Part shown: in pieces, positions 58,701 through 64,000 of the stretch | How the letters are laid out: the number at the start of each line of letters is the position of its first letter | Numbering within the stretch: the stretch's first letter is position 1 | Assembly (NCBI GenBank): GCA_023238725.1 | Contig: CM041545.1 | Span: 18,567,501 to 18,631,500, forward strand | DNA: 64,000 nucleotides | Direction of reading: 5' to 3' | From: Scortum barcoo | Taxonomy: Eukaryota > Chordata > Actinopteri > Centrarchiformes > Terapontidae | Position numbers and translations under genes: made by a program | Notes under the pieces: model-generated | The model's input: only the letters and a program-made list of their open reading frames with translations | What the model was told of the DNA's origin: nothing | Databases searched by the model: none

Positions 58701-61700
58701 GAGGAGGAGGAGGAAGAGGAAGAGGACTAATCTCCAGGTTGAACAAAGACAAGAATTTATCATTTATACATTTGAATGTACTGACAATAATTGAGTAGAT
58801 ATAACCAAGAAAAAAAAAAAAAAACTTTCTCACACAATTCCACAAAGAGGAATGAAATATTTATATATTCTTCAATATTATTCAGTGATTATGTTGTTAA
58901 GAATCATAGATATTTTCTCATTATAGACTAATATTTATTTCTTACATTCATTCTCTAACACTCTATTCATATTAACATTTATTAACAGGAAAACAATGTC
59001 ATTTTTCCCTCATATACGCATCTATATCTGTATGTATAGATGCGTGTATGAGATTTCACATGTAAAGCAATATGTTTTCCACAAGTAAAGCTTTATGACA
59101 ATGACTTCATATATACACGGGAAGAATAACCAATTCTATGGTCTGGATAAGAGCCCGCAGGGGTTGCAGATAGATATTTACATAAATTAGGAGTCAACAA
59201 ATGACGGGAATGTGGGAAGGATTGCACAATGAGGAATGAATGTTTGTGTCGATATTAAAAAATAAAGTGTGAGTGATTGAAAATCATTTTTTTAAAATGC
59301 CATATTGTTTCCATTAGTGCCAAAAAATGACCTGAATCGTCGTGAATGGTCTCTCTCACTCTTGCTCTCTCTCTATATAGAATAACTATTTAATTTCTAC
59401 AGTTTCCTATTAGTGCTGATTATTCAAATTATTTTCATGATTTCATGCATTTTCTACTGATATGGCACACTGCTAACACTGACAGTGTTAGCACACTAAC
59501 AGTGCTAACACTGTTAAATGACCTGGATTTGTCTTTTCGATCCAAAACCACCTTATCATTTGCATCGAGGAAAAAATTTTAAAAAAAAAGCTCTCTTTAG
59601 TGAAGTACAGCTTTTCATTATTTGTTTTGTTTTGTTGCTGATACACTCCAGAATCTCTACAAGTTTTGCTTCACAGATTATTTTATGGCACTTCGCTCTT
59701 TGCTCTGATCAGGGAAACGCTTCATGTCCCGCTCTTCTCCTCGTCATGAGAACTTGTTGTTTCTGGGACGTTTGGTTGCGGCTGTTTCGTTTCCTGATTG
59801 TTTGATGTCACTTTTCCGTCTATAGCAGCTTTAAAGTGGTTAAGATATTCTGTCTAACGGCCCCGACAGAGGTAACGTACATGCTACTGTGCAAATCAGG
59901 CTACATGAGTAAGTTTCAAAGAAGCTTCCCTTTTATAGAAGACGTAAACTGACCTCATGTCAGCAAATGGTCATTTAACTTTACCATGGTTTCAACTTTA
60001 AAATGTGCAAATAAATCTGGGGAGGAGAATTTAAAAAGGCGAACAACGACAAATTCACTTGTGCACCATAATAACTACAACCACTTATAACTATGCCTAT
60101 TGTACATTACAACAATGATCTTCTATTGTTTGCTAGTAGTGATAATGCAATATTGTTCAAACAAACGGGATAGCAATATTATATCCTGATTGACAGAAAG
60201 GTGTGATGGTTAATCTTTAGAAAGGATGATGTTAGTGCGCTGGCCACTCTTTAACCGATGGACAATACGTGATGCAGAGAGACTACAACAAAGAGAAAAT
60301 GTGAGTGAGAGGCTGAGAGGGTGAGAGGTGGAGAGAAGCCAGATAATGCAGTCGATACGGCGGAGAGGGCAGGAGTGAAGAAGCTCTGAAGGCTGTTTCT
60401 ACTGTGGCGGCTAAAATGGAGATGACAGCAAAGGGTGGGGGGGGGCAGGAAGCTAGCTATGAGAACAGTGTTGATTGCTGTTATGCTATGCCAGTCTATA
60501 ATCCAGTGTTACAGCTTCTACAGGGTGAGAAGGGAGAGGGGGAGGAGGCAGGGGAGGGGGCGCCTACAAGTCGATGAGCTGGTCCACCAGCAGCAGGGAG
60601 CGGGCCAAGCTGGGCAGGCTGGATTCAGAGCCGCCACTGTTACTGCGCGAGTGGCCTCCTGAAACTGGCCGGAGAGACAAGGTAGGGGAGGGAGGGAGAC
60701 GAATACAGGCAAATAGAGGGGAGGGAGGGAGGGAGGGGAGCAGAGGAGCGGGAGTCACAACAAGCAAACATAGCCTTAGGTCAAAGAGGGGGGAGAAAGA
60801 GAGAGAGAGAGAGAGAGAAAAAGAGGGCAGAATTTACCCATTTACCATCTACTGGTTTAAACACATTCTTAACCATGAGGATAAAAACAGTGCAGGCACC
60901 TGATCTTGTTATCAGACGGTTTAGTATTTCAAAAACTATTTAGAAAATCAGCATGCAACCAAGGGGAACAGACAATCCCTGTGTCTTTAACCCCAAAGAC
61001 CAACCAACCAGACCCACCTGTGCTTCTCTGTGGGGGACTTACCTTGAGAGTTTTTTCGGCCCGTGACGGGAATCGGGTCAAACTCGTCCTCTGTGCCGGC
61101 CTCTGCACTGGCTGGCTGAGGCTCAAAGTCTGAGATCAGGAGAGATGAGTCTGCAGAGGGTAGAAAAAGAAAGGTGAGCGTTAGTGTAAGTATGAAGTAT
61201 CAACTGCAAGCAAATACTTGAGTATGAATAAACCTGAAGTTAGATGACTCCAACTCCCTCTCTCTCTATCTTGTGCTCCAGCTCGCCTCGAAACCCCTCC
61301 CTGCAAAAACTCAGTCTAATTCATTCTTTTTTTTCTTCAGTGTTCTTCTCAGTTTACTTATTACTTACTTATTTATCCGCCACTATGTTGATAGTATGAT
61401 TGACCCCCCCCTTCTTTTAAACATATTATCTGTCTCATGTACAACTGTCAGGACATAATGACAGTTTTAACAAATATGACTTAAAGTCAATATAAATAAG
61501 TTGCCTTCTTCTACTTTAAAAGGATGATTCATTTTATGCATTGCAGATCGGATGCTTTTCCCACTCTTTAGAGACAAACAATGATCTTCACTTCCTTCAT
61601 AAAATCAGCAAAAACACGTCGGCAGCTCTCCCTTGGCACAGAGCCTGTTTGATAAGATATCATGAGTAGCAGTAATTAGGATCGCGCAGCTGGTGCACAA

Positions 61701-63552
61701 AGTCGGGCAGTGATTCAGAGCTGGCAATATCAACAACAGTCGTTCCAGCAGCCAAGAAGCAGCAACCAAACCGCAGCTGTGAATCCCTCAATTTGGTTGA
61801 GCTCACAATACGGTTTTACAGATTTTTTTTTTAATAAGCACTTTGCTATTCTTTTAAAATTTTAAGATTTATTCATATTAAACTTAGCAGTTCCATCGAT
61901 CTACAATGCACAGAAAAACAAGTTGTAGTTAAGAGATTATGTTTTTACCTGCCATAAATGTAGAAACTTTATGAAGTTTTGAGGATATGAAATATGAAAT
62001 ATTTTGTCAAGATGACGTTAGATTGAAGTAAATTTATCCAACTGGGATAGGAATGCTTTTGCTGCCACCAAGTGGTTTAAAAGGTCATGATATAATGTTA
62101 GATTACACTGTGATAGCGCTGATGTCGCCAGCACAAGAGGTTGGTAAGTTGAGGTAGTTTATTAACGTTCTTTGCCGTCTTGTATTGACTAAACTTTAAA
62201 TTCAAATGAAATAAAATGTATGTTTGTTTGTCCACTATAACATACATATCAACTCTGGATTCATTTTTTGGTTTCATGATCATGCCTCACATTCTTTGCA
62301 TTAATTTGTCATATTTTGACAAGAACCTGATTTAGATTGTTCCAGGTTACCTGCTTTAGGCTGTGCGGAGTCTCCAGATAATAGACTGAAATCGTCCAAA
62401 GCAGAGGCGGCGGAAGTGGGAGCAGAAGAGACGGAGGAGGTGGCGCTGCTCACTGCCGGAGGGGCGGACGGACCGGAGATCAGAGAGCAGCCCAGCAAGG
62501 AGTCGTCTGCAGTGAGAGGGTCTGTGACTGGACGGGACACCAAAGGTAGAGAGAAGAGAGTTTAGTTATTGTTTGAGTACACAGAGGACAAGGACGTGGG
62601 TCTAAGATACAATCATTACATTTCTGACTCATTAGTTGAAGTTGTAATATTTGAAGACAAACAAAAGGTGTCAGTGATGTTATCCACAAGCTTTTTAGGT
62701 AAAGATGTTGATGTTAAGCTGTGCATTCAAGGCTTTTGTTTTTGGTCTTACTGACAAAACAACCAATGAAATAAATAAAGGGAAAACATTTCGAAAACGC
62801 TCCTGCCATACACACACAAACACACACACCTTTTGCAGACTCCTCCACAGAGCCACCAAAGGGATCAGACAAAGACAACAGGTCAGGAAGCATGAGTGAA
62901 GACGTGTCTGGAGATTTGAGTCCTTCGATCAGTTTTTCTAAAGACCAATGAAGAAATAGAGATAAAGGAGACATACATGAGCAAATAATAATACTACAAT
63001 AACAATACCTGCTGGAGAAAAAAAACATGTAAAGGGTCCAAAGAAAAATAGTTCCAGTAAATGAAAATGAATGCAGGTTAAAAGCATAAAGTTGAAAAAT
63101 TAGCAGAGGTAAAATGGTGTTTAAATCGAAGAACTGATTGACAAAAGAAATTCACTTCAGCAGATCAGAAATTGGTTGTTGTTCTTTTCTAACCTAAATA
63201 CTTACTTCAGTCTAGAAGTTAATGTTGTTTGGTTTGGAGCCTGTCTGGCTGCTGATCATGTTTAGGACATGTACTTGCATATATTTATTTTATTGTGTTA
63301 CAAACAAGGACAATCAACATGTTTTCTTTCTGGTATTGAAGATTTCTAAAAGGACACATATATGGACATACTTGTGTCTGTGGACAAAGAACTAAGAAAG
63401 ATCATACAAAGGTGCATTTGCATATACAATATGGATCCAAAGAGTGAGATAATTACCCGGTGCGTCTGACAGTTCAAGGGTATGGAAAGGATCAGGGACA
63501 ACCAACAGCGAGACTCCTGAATCGACATCAACAATGGCTGATGGTCTTTCAA
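55030..63552 (-). CDS. aak1: aak1 (AP2-associated protein kinase 1), C-terminal part, two alternative ends
   Basis: AAK1 is a Ser/Thr kinase of the NAK family that phosphorylates the AP-2 mu2 subunit and promotes cargo capture in clathrin-mediated endocytosis; it also acts on NUMB and Notch trafficking. Only the AP2/clathrin-binding C-terminal region is in the window; the kinase domain lies beyond the right edge. Exons (minus): 63552-63457, 62937-62830, 62527-62351, 61150-61043, then either 60658-60564 (short) or 55730-55030 (long). All internal exons are phase 1 to phase 1. The match to human AAK1 is strong: VSLLVVPDPFHTLELSDAP, EKLIEGLKSPDTS, LLPDLL-like then DPFG, DDSLLGCSL, DEFDPIPV and the terminal LARSLLLVDQLIDL. 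This separates it from the paralogue BMP2K. DPF and DxF motifs bind the AP-2 alpha ear. Confidence 0.95.
57743..57911 (-). repeat. 169-bp perfect inverted repeat, arm 2 (aak1 intron / short-isoform 3'UTR)
   Basis: It is the exact reverse complement of 54589-54757. The two arms flank the aak1 terminal exon at 55030-55730, with 2,985 bp between them. Confidence 0.95.
58691..58727. repeat. (GAG)n purine repeat
   Basis: This is a run of GAG/GAA triplets, a CTC tract on the aak1 sense strand. Confidence 0.9.
59011..59052. repeat. imperfect palindrome (16-bp arms, 8-nt loop)
   Basis: catatacgcatctata and tatagatgcgtgtatg are reverse complements except for one position (a G:T wobble in RNA). Confidence 0.8.
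59471..59516. repeat. two adjacent palindromes sharing one core
   Basis: 59471-59481 pairs perfectly with 59483-59493 (11-bp arms, 1-nt spacer). 59497-59504 pairs with 59509-59516 (8-bp arms, 4-nt spacer). Both are built from a 'gctaacactg' core. Confidence 0.85.
60564..60658 (-). CDS. aak1: aak1 short-isoform terminal exon
   Basis: It encodes GGHSRSNSGGSESSLP then SLARSLLLVDQLIDL and a TAG stop, nearly the human AAK1 end. The acceptor is ttgtctctccggccagtttcag. Directly downstream on the minus strand the sequence is very C-rich. Use of this exon excludes the 55030-55730 exon from translation. Confidence 0.93.
60716..60740 (+). other. G-quadruplex-forming motif
   Basis: Five G-runs of 3-4 separated by single A (GGGGAGGGAGGGAGGGAGGGG type) on the plus strand, 58 bp upstream of the aak1 short terminal exon on its antisense strand. 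G-rich runs continue at 60683-60697 and 60532-60560. Confidence 0.75.
60796..60821. repeat. (GA)n microsatellite
   Basis: This is a GA run in the aak1 intron before the short terminal exon. Confidence 0.9.
61151..62350. other. aak1 intron, nothing further seen
   Basis: This 1.2-kb intron lies between the DEFDPIPV exon and the DDSLLGCSL exon. No exon, repeat or RNA gene was recognised. Confidence 0.6.
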
Positions 63553-64000
63553 CTAGGAAACAGAGGCACAGATTTATAATCTATTATGGAACCTGAAAAT
63601 TAGCCTAAAAATGCATAAGATATTTGTTATTACTATTACAGTTTTTCAATCAGACTCAGAGTGTTTGTCTATATGTGAGACCGTATTAACTCTGTGTCTG
63701 AGCAAACGAATTCTTTCTTTCTTTTCTTTCTTGTTAAAAGGACACAAATAAAAAAATTCAGTGACTATATTTGCCCGGTACAGCAGCAATACTGCCAGAC
63801 GTCTTTACATTAAGCTCATCAGAGTAATGTCATTTAAATGTTGGCATCTTTTTTCACTCTGACCAAACATTTATTTCAGTTATGTAAAACACACAGTCAG
63901 CACTTGCTTTTGAAAGCGTCTTGAAGCTTAATGGGTGAGGTGCATTAAGAGGTTTGACATTACATCATATTCCTTCAGACTCAAACAGTACATTACATTA
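63553..64000. other. aak1 intron running off the right edge
   Basis: This is the sequence upstream (minus strand) of the VVPDPFHTLELSDAP exon. A (TTTC)n stretch is at 63711-63731. No further exon is seen before the window ends. Confidence 0.6.

Larger units (their letters stand above)
55731..60563. other. aak1 last intron / short-isoform 3'UTR
   Basis: It serves as 3'UTR after the short stop and as intron for the long form. It contains arm 2 of the inverted repeat, palindromes at 59011-59052 and 59471-59516, a GAG repeat (58691-58727) and possible minus-strand AATAAA hexamers near 58935, 58975 and 57548. I found no convincing extra exon. Confidence 0.5.

Noticed and set aside
1..64000. tRNA, rRNA, CRISPR array, viral or bacterial genes
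   Set aside because: None were recognised on either strand by inspection; spaced repeats seen are microsatellites or vertebrate interspersed elements.

Overview
The window is vertebrate genomic DNA, almost certainly a ray-finned (teleost) fish, probably a percomorph. Genes are compact and multi-exon with GT-AG introns. CA and GA microsatellites are dense, and several interspersed repeats look like families common in fish genomes. Five protein-coding genes can be read, and four are recognised with confidence. I see no bacterial, phage, viral, CRISPR, tRNA or rRNA feature.

Layout, left to right: (1) 787-9258, minus strand, the 5' end of kcnip3 (KChIP3/DREAM/calsenilin). It has two alternative N-terminal exons, and the EF-hand body of the gene lies off the left edge. 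(2) 15374-18782, plus strand, a complete six-exon TRIM E3 ligase gene (RING, B-box, coiled coil, PRY-SPRY), with a TATA-like box about 450 bp upstream of the start codon. (3) 35715-21157, minus strand, a complete 20-exon bmp1 gene (BMP1/tolloid metalloproteinase, 971 aa as reconstructed). (4) 39020-50504, plus strand, a complete 18-exon antxr1 gene (TEM8, 604 aa), head-to-head with bmp1. (5) 63552-55030, minus strand, the 3' end of aak1 (AP2-associated kinase 1), tail-to-tail with antxr1. It has a short-isoform terminal exon and a separate long-isoform terminal exon, and the kinase domain lies off the right edge. All exon boundaries were placed by hand from splice signals. Every internal exon phase closes and the peptides match the family patterns.

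The genes do not form a pathway or operon. bmp1 (procollagen C-proteinase and chordin protease) and antxr1 (collagen-binding membrane receptor) both act on extracellular matrix and sit divergently about 3.3 kb apart. kcnip3 (Kv4 channel subunit and Ca2+ sensor) and aak1 (clathrin-adaptor kinase) are unrelated neighbours.

The structure least explained by genes is a perfect 169-bp inverted repeat, with about 3 kb between its arms, bracketing the long-isoform terminal exon of aak1. Other items of note are a perfect 24-bp-stem hairpin in TRIM intron 1, a MITE-like long inverted repeat near 13.7-14.0 kb, several unnamed repeat families shared between introns, and a tandem NAGNAG acceptor in bmp1. 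I found no convincing new biological system; the rest is ordinary teleost sequence.
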